From: Telopea speciosissima
Lineage: Eukaryota; Streptophyta; Magnoliopsida; Proteales; Proteaceae
Direction: 5' to 3'
NCBI RefSeq assembly: GCF_018873765.1
Contig: NC_057919.1
Span: forward strand, 61,518,484 to 61,582,483
Length of the DNA stretch: 64,000 bases
The stretch's first letter is position 1; each line of letters starts with the position of its first letter. The notes under the pieces were generated by a model that saw only the letters and a program-made list of their open reading frames with translations, did no database searches and was not told where the DNA came from. Below, piece by piece: positions 44,573 through 56,900 of the stretch. Made by a program: the position numbers and the translations under genes.

Positions 44573-46835
44573 TTGGAATAATTTCTTATTATCACATGTG
44601 GGGAAGATATACATCTAGTGATGATAAGAAAGGAAGTTGAGATCAAATCAAATACAAGAAAGGAAATTGAGATAGAATCAAATATATCATTCTAAGGAAA
44701 GAAATATTCCTAGACTAGGAGGTCAAGTAACGCACAGCGTACAACTGGTCATCCTACAATAAGACCATGTAATATTCCCCCTCAAGTTGGAGCGTGAAGG
44801 TCACAAACACCCAACTTGGAAAGAAGAGAGTGGAAAAGATCACGATCGAGAGTGGCTTCATGAGGATATCCGCGAGCTGCATGTGAGCAGGGACGTGAGC
44901 GGCAGCGATGTAACAAGACAATATACGTTTTCGAACAACGTAACAATCGATGTCAATGTGTTTGGTGCGCTCATGAAAGACTGGACTAGTGGCAATGTGG
45001 AGAGCAACTTGGATGCCACAGTAGAGGCGCATGGGATGGAATGGGTAACACCGAGATCACGCAAAAGGTTGTGATGCCAAACAAGGTCGCAACTGGTGAT
45101 GCCATTGAACGATATTTTGCCTCCACCAAGAGAAATTTCCAAGCTAGAGAAGTGATGTAGCTAGTGACAAAGTGATGGGTTGAGGGGGCAAGTAGCCCAA
45201 TCGGAATCGCAGAAGGCATGAGGTGGACAGAGCTCTTAGCAGAGAAAAACAAACCCTTTCCAAGAGCAGATTTAAGATAGCAGATAATGCTCATTGCTGC
45301 ATCTAAATGTGGTTGTCGTGGTGCTTGCAGGAATTGGCTCAAGGTATTGACGAAGTACGTGATGTTGGGGCAAGTGATGGTGAGATATATGAGGTGGCCA
45401 ATGAGTCGACGATACTGAGAAGGATCAACCAGAAGAGGGCCAAAGTCATGATCAAGGCAATGGTGTTGTTCCATAAGAAAAGTGACTGGTTTGGCGGCAA
45501 GCAAATCAAATTCAGAGAGAATGTCCTATGTATACTTTCGTTGGTTGATAAAGATGTCAGTGGAGTGTCGTGCAACCTCGATCCCAAGGAAATAATTAAG
45601 CCGCCCTAAGTTCTTGATGTGGAAACATTATTGAAGAAAGCAAATCATGCTAATCACTGCCCGTGACGATGATGTCATCCACATAAACAAAGACGACTGT
45701 ATAACTGGAGTTGACGGACTTGGTGAAAAGAGAATAATCATCCAGTGATTGACAGTAGCCTGCATCCATAAGGGCCTATGTGAGAGTGGCAAACCAATTC
45801 CTAGACGCCTATTTAAGGTCATAAAAGGATTTGTTGAGTCGGCAGAAACGCGTCTCCCCCTTGTGACAATAGCCAGGTTGAAGACGCATGTAGACCTCTT
45901 CATGGAGTTCTCCATGGAGGAATGCATTGTTGGCGTCAAGTTGATGCAGGTGCCATCCGTGGATTGCTGCAATGCCAAGGAGGCTGTGAACAGTGACAAG
46001 CTTGGAGACTGGAGCGAAAGTGTCAGTGTAATCAAGGCCTTCTTGTTGGGTGGAACCTTTGGCAACAAGGTGGGCCTTATACTGCCCAACGGTGCCATCG
46101 ACCTTGTGTTTGATTTTATAGATCCACTTGCAACCGATGGGGCTTTTACCTGCAGGGAGAGACTGCAAAGACCAAGTGTATTATGTTCCAGGGCATTAAT
46201 TTCTACCTCCATGGTAGCACGCCAGTGTGGATGTTTCACAACCTCATTAATAGTAGTAGGTTCAAGCTCATAAGAGAGAGTAGAAATAAAAGAAAAATGG
46301 GAGTAAAATAAATTAGCAAATGACATGAAATTTTGAATGGGATAGAGGGGTGTACCTGTCAATTGTGGCATGACGAGGGGGAACTTGCAACAGAGCAAAC
46401 ATAATCCTGCAAACAAGAGGGGAGACTGTGAGGGCGTGAAGAACAGCGGGGGGGAGGAGGAGATGCAGGAAGAGATGGTAATGTAGGTGGGGAGGGGGAG
46501 TGGTGATATCCAAGGGAGGGGATGTAGGTGGAGCTGAAGGGATAGGGGGAAGCTTGGGTAGAGGGAAGGGAAGGAAAGTGGTGGAGGAAGGGGACGACAT
46601 CAAGGAGGGTGGAGTCGAGGGGGGGGGGGAAGAGAACAGAAAAACACTCTCATGGAAGGTGACATCCCCTAGATACAAAGATGGTATGGAAGGTGAGGTC
46701 ATATAGATGGTAGCCCTTCTGGCCATAAGGATAGCCAACGAATATGCAACGAATGGAGCGAGGGTCATATTTGAGGCAACCTAGAGATTGGGAGTAGGGA
46801 GGCGGTTTATAAGATATGTCGCAGTTAAGATGCAT

Positions 46836-47330
46836 TCACTTCAAAAGCGAATGGCTAGAATGTAAGGCACGCGTTGGGGGTGTGGGGGCGAAACCCCTGC
46901 GGTATGGTTCGACCCAACCTGATGGAGGAGTATTTATAATATTTATTCATCTTGTTGTAGCCTTACATTCTACCCATTCACTCCAAAAGCGAATGGGTAG
47001 AATGTAAGGCACCCGTCTTGTTGTAAAGGAATTCGATTTTGGGATTTTTGTGTTAGGGTTTTGAGAAGAGAGAGCAACAACGCCGTTTTGGGTGTTCTTG
47101 AGAGATCTCTATTGTAACTTTCTTCATGACTTCGTGAAACATCTTCAGCTTCGCCTGTGGACGTAGCACATCGTATTGGTGTGTGAACCACATTAAATCT
47201 CTATGTCATCTTACAATGTTTTTGTTTTGTTCATATTTTTTTGGTGTTTGTTTTAACAATAGATTGTGAAAAAGATTTCATTACATTATTAGTGCGAATC
47301 TATTGAATTCGAGAATTAAATTGGATGTAT
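46836..47330 (+). mobile_element. LTR-like insertion replacing part of the copia integrase
   Basis: This block interrupts the copia frame. Its right part (aggaattcgattttgggatt...ctctattgtaactttcttca...cttcgcctgtggacgtagca...aaatctctatgtcatctt) reads like the R-U5 region of a plant LTR in the plus orientation. Its left part has two near-identical 41 bp direct copies (46828-46868 and 46974-47014), the second inside a perfect palindrome. A clean target duplication was not found. Confidence 0.55.
46960..47010. repeat. Perfect 20 bp inverted repeat, 11 bp loop
   Basis: Left arm gccttacattctacccattc (46960-46979) and right arm gaatgggtagaatgtaaggc (46991-47010) are exact complements around actccaaaagc. 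The right arm is also a direct repeat of 46841-46861 with one change. Confidence 0.95.
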
Positions 47331-48069
47331 CATGGCGTAAAAAAGAAGTAGAGAGACAGAAAGTCTTTGATTTCGTACGCATTAAAAAAAACCCAAATAG
47401 TATGAGAATAATCATCAACTAATGTAAAAAAAAAAAATGCACACCAATATGAGAGAGAGAGAGTGCGATAACCATCCCATTATCACAATGAATAAGTGCA
47501 AAAGGCGCTGAACAATGTTTACTATTAACCAGAAGAGGAAGACGTGTCTGTATAGCTAAATGACAAACATCACAAGGGGTGGAGGAAACAAGATGCTTAG
47601 AAGCATCGAAAAAAAAAAAAAAAAAAAAAAAAAAACAAATGAGATAAACAATCAGGGGAGGGGTGGCCGAGTAACATGTGCCAAAATGCTGAAGAGGGGT
47701 AACGAATTGCAGGAGAAGCGACCGGAGAAGGCATTGAGAGTGTGAAATGATAGAGTCCACTATGCATTGTTTCCGCTCCAATCGGCATTTTCGTTGACAA
47801 GTCCTGTATAACACAAAAGGAGGGGAAAAAAAAGAGAATAGCACAATTCAAGAACCGAGTAAGGGCGAGAAAGTGAATCTGATTCAACCGAATTGGGCCA
47901 ACCCGGATTGGATCATGCTGGAATCAAATGCTGGGTCGGTTGAATCTGATTCGATTTTAATACCATAGAGTCAAAACCAATCCCTCTAAAAATTTTTTTA
48001 AAAAAAAGGATAGGGTTTCTTTTGATGATTGGTGTCAACTAAGTTGTTATTCTCCCTTGGAACAAAGTC

Positions 48070-48650
48070 GAAAATTCAAGTATCAAAATAACTTGAAAGG
48101 TGTATGATGTCCTCTAAAATAGCTCTCAGCCTTAGTTGAGAAGAAGTAATTCCTTTCTTTAAGTAGGAGACAATATTTTTATTGTCCGATTCAAGAACCA
48201 CCTTCTCAAAACCTTTTGAGATTGCTTCTAGCAGTGATGACGGGATGGCTATGGCTTCATCAATTGTTACTTCATCAAACGATGTTGGGAACGACACAGC
48301 ATGAAGAGGACGACCATTAAAATCCCGGCAGATAATTCCTAAGCCACCATTAGAAGAGTTGGGAAGCAGACTTGCATCACAATTGATCTTGATCATACCT
48401 GGTGTAGGGGCAGTCCAGCCCGAAATATTTATTGACCGTAAGGTTTGAGCCAGATGTTGTGACCCTGGAACAGATTGAGAATTCTGAAATTCTTGGAAAG
48501 CCGAGTAAAAAGCCTATATTACCTCCTCCAGCATCCAAAATTTGTATCATTTCGAGCTTTTCATAGCATCCAGCAGATAAAGGATGGGTGGAAAATAAAC
48601 GCCTGACGAGCACACTTGTATTGAGATATGGTGTGAGGGATTTCAAACCG
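48070..48650 (-). mobile_element. Plant RNase H-like (RVT_3) remnant, probably LINE tail
   Basis: The minus-strand frame gives MIKINCDASLLPNSSNGGLG followed by IICRDFNGRPLHAVSF, ALLEA-like IPSSLLEAISKGFEKVVLES and DNKNIVSYLKKG. This is the RNase H fold found at the end of plant non-LTR elements (the usual G-x-x-K-x-N-x-D-A-S start, G-G-x-G, R-D-x-x-G, and E/D positions). An upstream frame (48377-48646) contains the preceding linker. Only this domain is present. Confidence 0.7.
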
Positions 48651-49570
48651 TCGGGTAATGGATTTTTTAATGAAGGATAGAGAATATTTGTACGAATGGT
48701 TTATGAGTGGGCATGTAAAAGAATCCACACAAGTCAATCTGATTCCTTTTCAAAAAAAAAAAAAAAAAAGCCTTCCCCACTTTCTTAGTAATTTTATTAT
48801 TGGCCGATGTTCTGCCGCAGCGTAGCCTACGCCCAAACACATGGTCTGCCATTCAGGGGTCAGGGTGGTCATTTTGCCCATCCTCATGTGTCTGGGTGTA
48901 GTATATGCTACGGAGCCTGACTTTTTCCCCTATTGGTAATGAACGGGTGGCATTGACGCATCCCTTTCCCTTTTCTCCATCCATATGTTCTTCAAATGTG
49001 AGTGAGAGAGTTCTTAGGTCATTTAGCTCACAAGGCAATTGTAAACAAATTTTCACCTATCTCGAATATTACTTGTGTAAATACTTCTAATTATTAATAG
49101 ATTTTTCTCTTTCTCATATAAAAAAAATGTGAGTGAGAGATAGCAAACCCATTCCTAACATTAGGTGTGCATCTCTATCCCTTTTCTCGCCATGTGAATT
49201 GGTAGGGAACTCCACACTCCAAAATTCAGACTTTAGGGTGGACCAACAAAAGAAGATATTCCTTCATTACCAAATCCTTTCCCTCTTCTTCCATTCTTTA
49301 CTCTTCTCATATTTTATAATGTAGAGAAGTTTCATGTGAGAGAGTGTACCGCCCATGTCTAGACACACGCTCCTAATGAAAGGCAAAGATTCCAACCCCA
49401 TGATGCTTTCATGTGTGTTCTCATTGGCCCCCGCACACACAGAGGCCACACTTCCCCCACAAAGAACTCTTGCCCATAAATATTTTCAAAACATCTTACC
49501 ATGAATTTCCTAACATTTAAAAAGATTAGATTTCGTTTTTTACTTGGTTGGTTAAAAAATCCTTTATAGT

Positions 49571-49679
49571 GCGGGCTTGAGAACTCGACACGTAGATTGG
49601 TGTGACATTCACGTGGATGGGTCAATGGATCTCGCACCGTTGGATGAAGCATCATCCACGTGTTGACTCTCAAGCCCGC
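49571..49679. mobile_element. MITE-like inverted repeat (109 bp)
   Basis: gcgggcttgagaactcgaca and its imperfect complement tgttgactctcaagcccgc bound a centre containing accgttggatg. The arms are about 26 bp with a few mismatches. Pairing may extend outward. The target duplication is not certain. Confidence 0.6.
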
Positions 49680-50994
49680 ATTGCAATGCACCACCAAATC
49701 GGTGCACTGCAGAGGATTTAATGCGGTTTTAAGTAAGTCACAAGGAACAGTAATTTTTAATTTTTCACTCATGTGCATTAGCCTTTCTTTTAGGGCTGTA
49801 CCTTGTCATATGGGGACAAGAACAGAATCAAACCTTCTTGGTCTTATTTATGGTAAGAATCAAAGATTAAAAACCCGGATCAGGATTTGAATTGGTCTCC
49901 ATGGATTCTGATTTGATCAGGATTGATAAAAAATCTGTTTTAATAAACCCTAAATACACATCTTATTGTCATGGAATAATTTAGGAGAAAATTTATCCAT
50001 AATCTACCGCCATTATTATTGATCCTACTAGTTGAACCAAACCCCTTAACTTATGGAGGCTTCCCATGATTCCCAACTCCGCACCCTGATGCAAGTATGC
50101 AACACCTAGTCACTTTCCCATGATTCAAGTAATCAAAATCGGATTGGGTGAATCACCTGATTCGAATCAAAATCAATGAAACCGGGTTCTACTTTCTCCC
50201 GATTTTGTCAACCCACTTTTGAATCAGGAAAATTACCTAAATACACTGGATAAGAAAAAGTATTACAAAACAAGTAGATTTGATTTTGTTTTACACTTGT
50301 AAAACTAATTGTTTTGTAATTTTTTCTTATCTAGTAGATCTACGATCGTCACCCCCCCCCCCCTCTTTTGAATCGCCCCAATTTCATCATTTTTCAGCTA
50401 TTGCTATCTTCTTTTAGACAGTAAATTAGCATAAAATCAATAAAACTTGCCTCTTGTAACAAGATCCCGATGTTAATTGCATTAGAACTACGGAAATCAC
50501 AGTTTTTTTTTTTTTTTTTGCTTCTTCTCGATTTCAATTTCTAGGGTTCATGCCAGAATCAAAATCAGCGGAAATTGATCCCATGTCTGATTCAGTATAC
50601 TTGAACCTTGCACTTACCTCATCCCAAGTTACTATACTTATCCTCTCATTCCCAACAGAACTTGATTCCACTTTGCACTGCCTCATCTAGGGCTGTGAGT
50701 ACTGCAACAAAGTGTCATTAGTATCTTTCAAACTTGAAAGTGGGTAGTGGCCCCAGGTCTTCAACAGGACGTTAACAGGCCATCGTTGGACCATTACCCT
50801 TCCACAAGTCCCAAATAACTACATTGATCTGAATAAAAGTGTGAGCACAAATTGCCAAAACAAAAGAATAATTATCACTGAAATTTTTTTACAACAAAGT
50901 GAACTCAATCCAGCCACATTATGACACACCATGAAAGCTAAGAATGACTGTATAAAGCAAATGATTCCATGCAGTAATAGTAAGTTAAATATGC
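49680..50994. other. Intergenic between repeats and the P4H 3' end
   Basis: A hairpin-forming pair (gataagaaaaagtattacaaaaca at about 50249 with tgttttgtaattttttcttatc at about 50312), a C-run at 50352-50363 and a T-run at 50503-50519. gattcgaatc-like repeat text continues. The last 170 bp may be the P4H 3' UTR. Confidence 0.4.
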
Positions 50995-53900
50995 CTAGCA
51001 CACTTTACAACTCCTCCTACAAGAACCTGGAAGATCTGGAGATCCAACCATATACTCTGGGTTCTTTGTGCATTCTCCAAGAGCAGCCCACCTCTGACAA
51101 TTTTCATTTTCATCTGTGCAATTCCCACCAGTTCCCAAGTTCTTTTCAAAGGAGTCCACATGTATCCACTTTGTCGCAGACCATTTCTCACCTTCAATTA
51201 CTGGGCATCCTGCATGGAGACTGCTCTGGTCCGGAATAGCATTTGGAAGGAGACTGAAGAACAGAAGGGCATTCCCTCTTCGAGGTTTTACTGAATTCCA
51301 GCAGAGGCAAGACAAAAAAATGACGACCAACATGTCAAATCCACAAAGAATTTAATGAATTTAATAGTAAAAGTTTCTTAAAAAACAATTATCATCTGCC
51401 TTAATGGGCTCACCTGCAATTCCCTTCTTTGCGCAATCTGATAAATCATCTTTTGAAGATGATCCACGATGTGAAGACTCCTATCAACAATATTAAAGGA
51501 GTGAAAAAGAAACACAGACAAAAGCACTTACTGTCAGAAATAGTACATGCAAGAACACATCAATCTCAACTCTTGAATGGTCCTTGCTAATATGAAAGCA
51601 GAGCAAAGCAGGCATCTTCTCTCAAAGACCACTCAGCCATCTTTCAGTGCAGTCAAAAAATTACCTAGGCATGCTTTGCTGGGTTGGAACCACATAGAAC
51701 TAGAATTAGGTCAAGGCAGCTATTGCCTAGTGGTCAACTAGTAGAGGATTGCCATTACCAGTACTAAGCACCAGGCAAAAAAAGTGGATGAGGTTTTCCT
51801 TAGCACCTGTTCAGACGGTGGGAGTCATAAGTAGAGGATTCCCACAGCTGAAACCAAGATATGGTAGGTGTGTGACTGCTTGTACAAAGTCATAGATATG
51901 GGGTTTTCCTTGGTACCACCTGTTCAGACAGTGGGAGTTAGAACTCCAATCACTGCATCAGTTTGTGTTACAAGTAGACATTTTAATTTAAGATTTACCA
52001 TGAATTGTTGGATTCAATTTCCACTATTATGGATATCTCCATGCTCCATTTGAGTTTTGGTGGATGTCTGCATTCCTATTGGTCACGGCATGATTCCTTA
52101 TCTATATCACCTGAACCAATGCAAATCAGGAATTTGATGGCAGCTCTGATTCTTCAGGATCCAAGACAATTGGAAGAAATTCTTTTTAACTTTACAAGGT
52201 GCCCCCTACCCCGTGCTTCCCTTTTCCTTGGTCTGTTCCTAATTTCTTCAGAATTCTGATTAAATTAAATTCATAAATGAAAGAGAATTTTTTGGTTACA
52301 AAGTGATGCATCACCAGGGTAACCCGCCTAGCATCACGGTTTCAAGTCAATCTATTGACTACTTGATGCAGAAGGTGTGTTACCACATTATGAAACGCAG
52401 AAAATAGATTTTAACAGCATAAAATCACTAAGCAACAAAATTGACTCAGATATTAAGCTACATGAATTGTTCACCTATCAACAACAATTGAAATATGAGA
52501 CATATATAGCATGTACCTAGAAGCAAAACACGCAGCAGTTTATCACTTTTATTGTATTCAGACTTCAGGGATCAGCAAATTTGTTTACATAAAAAATAAA
52601 AAATAAAAAGTCAGGACCACATCAGCTTTACAGTTTCATGTGATTTTAACCTCAGGAATTATCAACCAATCAGCCCCAAAAGAATAAGAAAGAACTTTCA
52701 AAGAACCTCTAATACTAATTCAACTCTATTATCACTAAGAAGACACAATATATTTACATCCCTGATCACTCAATATTTAAACTTCAAAGGCATAATTTGG
52801 TATATAGCAAGAGCACGAACTAATTGAATGTGAATAGCTATGACATTATTTTTTAGGGGATGAACAATGCTGCATACATAACATGCGAAGCCCCTGATTG
52901 GCAGCTGTTGTGTTCTGGAATCACTAAGTTATTATCTCACACATTTCACAAGTAATTGTTATTAATGCAATCTGGTTAACCTAAAGTAGGTTCAGATGCA
53001 AACAACAGGTAAGGATCGCAGGAAAATCAAGGAAAATAGATTTAGGGGAAATCTAAGAACGCTCAATCCAAGACTCTGATTTCGGTCGTAGGCAGTACTC
53101 AATCAACAAAAGAAAGTCTCAAACTTTCAAGGGAAATCAATGGCTGAATTCTGATCTGTGACTCACAACAGGAAATAGAAACCAAGATCCTAAATCTTGG
53201 GAAACTAAATATCTTCAGATCCAAGGATCAGATCTGTAAAATCTGCTGGTTGAATGCTCAATCTAATGGGCTGTATCAGTAATCAAAATCTCAGCCAAAA
53301 CCAAGGGCTGGATATTAAGGTACAGAACTAGAAAATTGACTGAAATTAGAAACTAACAATTCAGTACCCAACAGAAATAGCATCTAGGAAGCAAATAAAA
53401 TCCAAAGTAGAAACAAAGAATCAGGTCAGTAAACTCGGGTGAACAGAATTCGCAAGAACATCAGTAATTAGTAATTTTCTAGAGAACAGAAATCAAGGGT
53501 AATAGTACTGCTGTAACAGAACATACAAAAAGGGGCAGTGAACTGTCAATAGAACTTGAGGTCAATGGGAAGAATCTACTGCTATTCCAGCACTAGTAAT
53601 CTGATCTGAAAACTTGGAAGGCTGAAAAAGAAGAAGATAAGAAAGAATAAGAAGGGAAAGGATAGGGGGATATGACTCTGGAATCACCACCAAGGCCTGC
53701 GGGAATGGCTTCACCAATCCCAACCTATTGCTTTCCACAATAGGGGGCTGGAGCTGCATCACCACAGTCCAAAGACAGCTTCACTACTGATCCAAAGAAG
53801 GGAAAACTCAATTTCTCAATAATCCAATCATAGGGGAGGCTTATGACCCCTCTCCTTTATTTATAACCTCCATAATAATCACAAAACTAGGAAACCCCTC

Positions 53901-56900
53901 TGTATGGTAGGAGGAACCCCTTGCAGCTTAAGTGTCTCTTCAAAACAGTAGCTACCATAGAACATTACAAAATAGAAACTAACTACTTAACTCCATATAG
54001 GACCAAAATCTCTAATATTTGGGCTTATAGAATTGGCCAATTACAATAGAAAACTAAAAATTACTAATCCATGGCCCATATAAGTATATAACCCATTGGG
54101 CACTCAAATTAAACATATTGGTCCATTCTTGGCCCATTCCAATGGCCTGGTTTGCTCCTGCCCCTCTTTTTTCTTTTGAATTGCATCATTTATTTTTGAA
54201 CATCAACTTATTGATGCAGTACCAAGTGTCCACACCCGAAGGAAGAAGAAGAAATAGCCATGAAAGTAGGCTTAGATTGGAGCCATAGCTTAGGTTTACA
54301 TTTAGTAGGCTCTATACTTAGTTTATTTTTCATGTTTTAGTGTTTTATTGAATTGAACCGGTTGAACCACGGGTTCAATTTTAGTGATTTTAGTTAAGTC
54401 TTTTATTTTAAGTTGTTAGGGACAATTAGGTCTTTTTACTGTTTTAAGTTATTAGCTTTTAATTGTAGTCATTCCCTTCCACGATTTATGAAGGAAGGAT
54501 TTAGTTTGTACTAGGATTTGGCCATTGGCCTTATTATAAATAAAGTTAAATCGTAAGAGGCTCCCCCACAGTTGAACATTTGAAAAAACAGAATTGTGCT
54601 GCCGCCATAGTTGCTGCTGCTGCTCCTTGTGAGATTGCATCCTTGTGGTTCTATCAAGGTGGAAGGGTAGGTGGATTTCCTACGACTCCTTATGATGTGA
54701 AGGCTGGGAGGATCCTCTACAACTGGAAGGTGGTTCTATCCTTCTATCACAGAGCTGCTGCCTCCATTGAAGACTTGCTGCAACTTCAAGTTTCTTCTTC
54801 TATCCCTCCAATCCCAATCCCCATCGATCCCCTTTGTTTTATTTTATTTTTATCACATCTGTCCTATATTAATTCTCAGTTATCTATCATTAAAAGCCAT
54901 CTCAGACCCTCCCATTAAATCCCCCCATCGATTCCCATAAACCCTAGCATTCTTAATTCCAGCCAGCCTTCATCCTTCATCAGTTTTCATCCAAAATTCA
55001 ACCACAATCCTTTCTCCTTACCCCTCACACTTGACTGTGAGTTCTGCCCCTAATTATCATTCAAACCCTAAGATGCCCTCATTCATATAAAATCCAAAAA
55101 AAAACCCTAAATTCTGTATAGTCCAGTTCAGCCATCAGAATTACACCATATTACAACCGAACACCCTTCCCATTGCTCCTAGCACTCAGCCAGAAGCCCT
55201 GCCCCAAATTCCCATCCCAAACCCTAATTTTAACCTAAATTCTAAAACCCAATACCCGAACCCTAATTTCTGAAATTTCAAATCCTTATCTAAACCTAAT
55301 CAAACCTAGCTCATCAAACTCCCTAAAACCTGCCTATCATTACCATATAAGAGTTATCTCATTACTCTCACCATAACCCTAGAATTGTCCTAATTTACAT
55401 CGATTCTGCCCATTCGAACCAGCAGCCCCTTTTGATCCTGTTGCTTGGCCTCTAGTAGGATCCTTCTCCTATCTAGAGCTACATTACTTATGGTATAAGC
55501 TTTAATAATTTTCAGCAATCAGACATTTCTAAATGCTTTGATTTCAAATTTCCTGCAGAAGAGTCTCTCAGTTTCATAAACTTCTAGCTAATAATAAGAT
55601 GGTTAGGGAGTGTCTGCTGGATGCAACTCCAGTGTAGTTTCCAATCTACGAAATGGTCTATAATAGCAACATGAGTACTGTATAACTTACATTGGTATAT
55701 TTTGGGCTACTGGTTAGAGGTATTTGGGGAAGAACAAGCCAGGTTTGTGATATTTATCTAGCCTACGATGGAAAACAGAAGTATGATGGCAACAAAGGCA
55801 ACTAAAGTGTAAATGTTTGTAGATCAAACCAAGCTACGGTATTTGAATGGAAGCAAAAATAAAGCAAAAATAAGGGAAATACTTTTAACTAACCTCAGCT
55901 TCTGGAAACACTGTTTCACCACCTTTTTCAACATCCGTTAGGTACATAAGCACAGTGGCAACACGGTGCCCACCCCTAGCAATATTAACCTTATCGGCGA
56001 AGTAATCATAGTGTGGATCATATTTCTGCCCATGCTCATACCGCAGTACTTGAATGTCTTCTCCATTCTCTAAAAAATAAGAAAAAGAGCTCAAAACTTC
56101 AAATGCTGTACAATTGAAAGTTCTGTTGTTGAAATTCAATTTCCAATATTTTGATCACGAGGATGCTATTCCTTAAAGACATGTTATTGAGGTGGAAAGA
56201 GCAAGCAAGAGGATAATGGAATTTTGTAGTTTTTTCACTTATTTTTTGTCTAGGGTTTTATGTAAATTTACTATATTTACTAAATATTCTTTTAGTATTT
56301 TCTAGAGAATACCGTAGAGTGAGTACAAAAATTATTATTCACAGTATCTCTGATTTTTTTTTTTTAGCAAGTCATCTTTTTTTTCTTGAGTAATTAGTAG
56401 TCTCAATTTACTTGGGATTAAAGTTTTATGTCCGAGTTTAAGTTTGAGTGTAGAATCTTAGTAGGAGTCCAATAGAATTTGTACACACGGTCATAAGCCA
56501 GAGTGGGGCATATAGTTGAAGAAATTAACAGCATTTCGCTTCAAGGGTCACATGTCAAACCCTTGAATTAGCCTGGTTGATCTTCTTCTCTTAAACCTTA
56601 GTAATCTCCTTTCCTAATTTTGTTCTTTTTTCTTTTGGGGAAAATTTCCTTCATTCTTCTTCATCATATCTGATTTCTTCTCTAACTCTTTCAACCTACA
56701 ATTTTTTCATTTTCTGTGTGGGTGGGAGGGGGAGTGGCACAACTTTCCAAACCCTACTTCAAACCAAGGTTTTAGGACTTGGTTTCGCCCATGGTTTCAA
56801 CCATCCACGAAACTGAGTTCTGTCAAGATCTCGGCAAATTGGTGTATTTTTTTCCCGTCAAGACTCGGTGACGGGTTTCAGTGGCCATATGGCCAAGATA

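Larger units (their letters stand above)
44573..47890 (-). mobile_element. Ty1/copia retrotransposon, decayed and interrupted
   Basis: Minus-strand pol pieces in order. GAG-pre-integrase FWHMLLGHPSPDCLSHL (about 47640-47690). Integrase start SSTPCDVCHLAIQTR and HFFFTLVDDYSHTIWVF (47340-47590). Post-integrase YDPRSIRCIFVGYPYGQKGY (46690-46760). Reverse transcriptase [20 protein letters not shown] and [20 protein letters not shown] (45840-46145). Connection and RNase H: VDPSQYRRLIGHLIYLT, HLDAAMSIICYLKSALGKGL, TKHIDIDCYVVRKRI and HVPAHMQLADILMKPLS (44860-45430). A purine tract AACTTGAGGGGGA precedes a probable 3' LTR of about 200 bp (44573-44777) ending TTCCAACA. Stops, frameshifts and an A-run at 47610-47635 make it inactive. 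Half the integrase core is missing at an insertion (46836-47330). Confidence 0.85.

Noticed and set aside
45749-46273. 174-codon plus-strand ORF
   Set aside because: Antisense to the copia reverse transcriptase on the minus strand. The minus frame has the conserved motifs.
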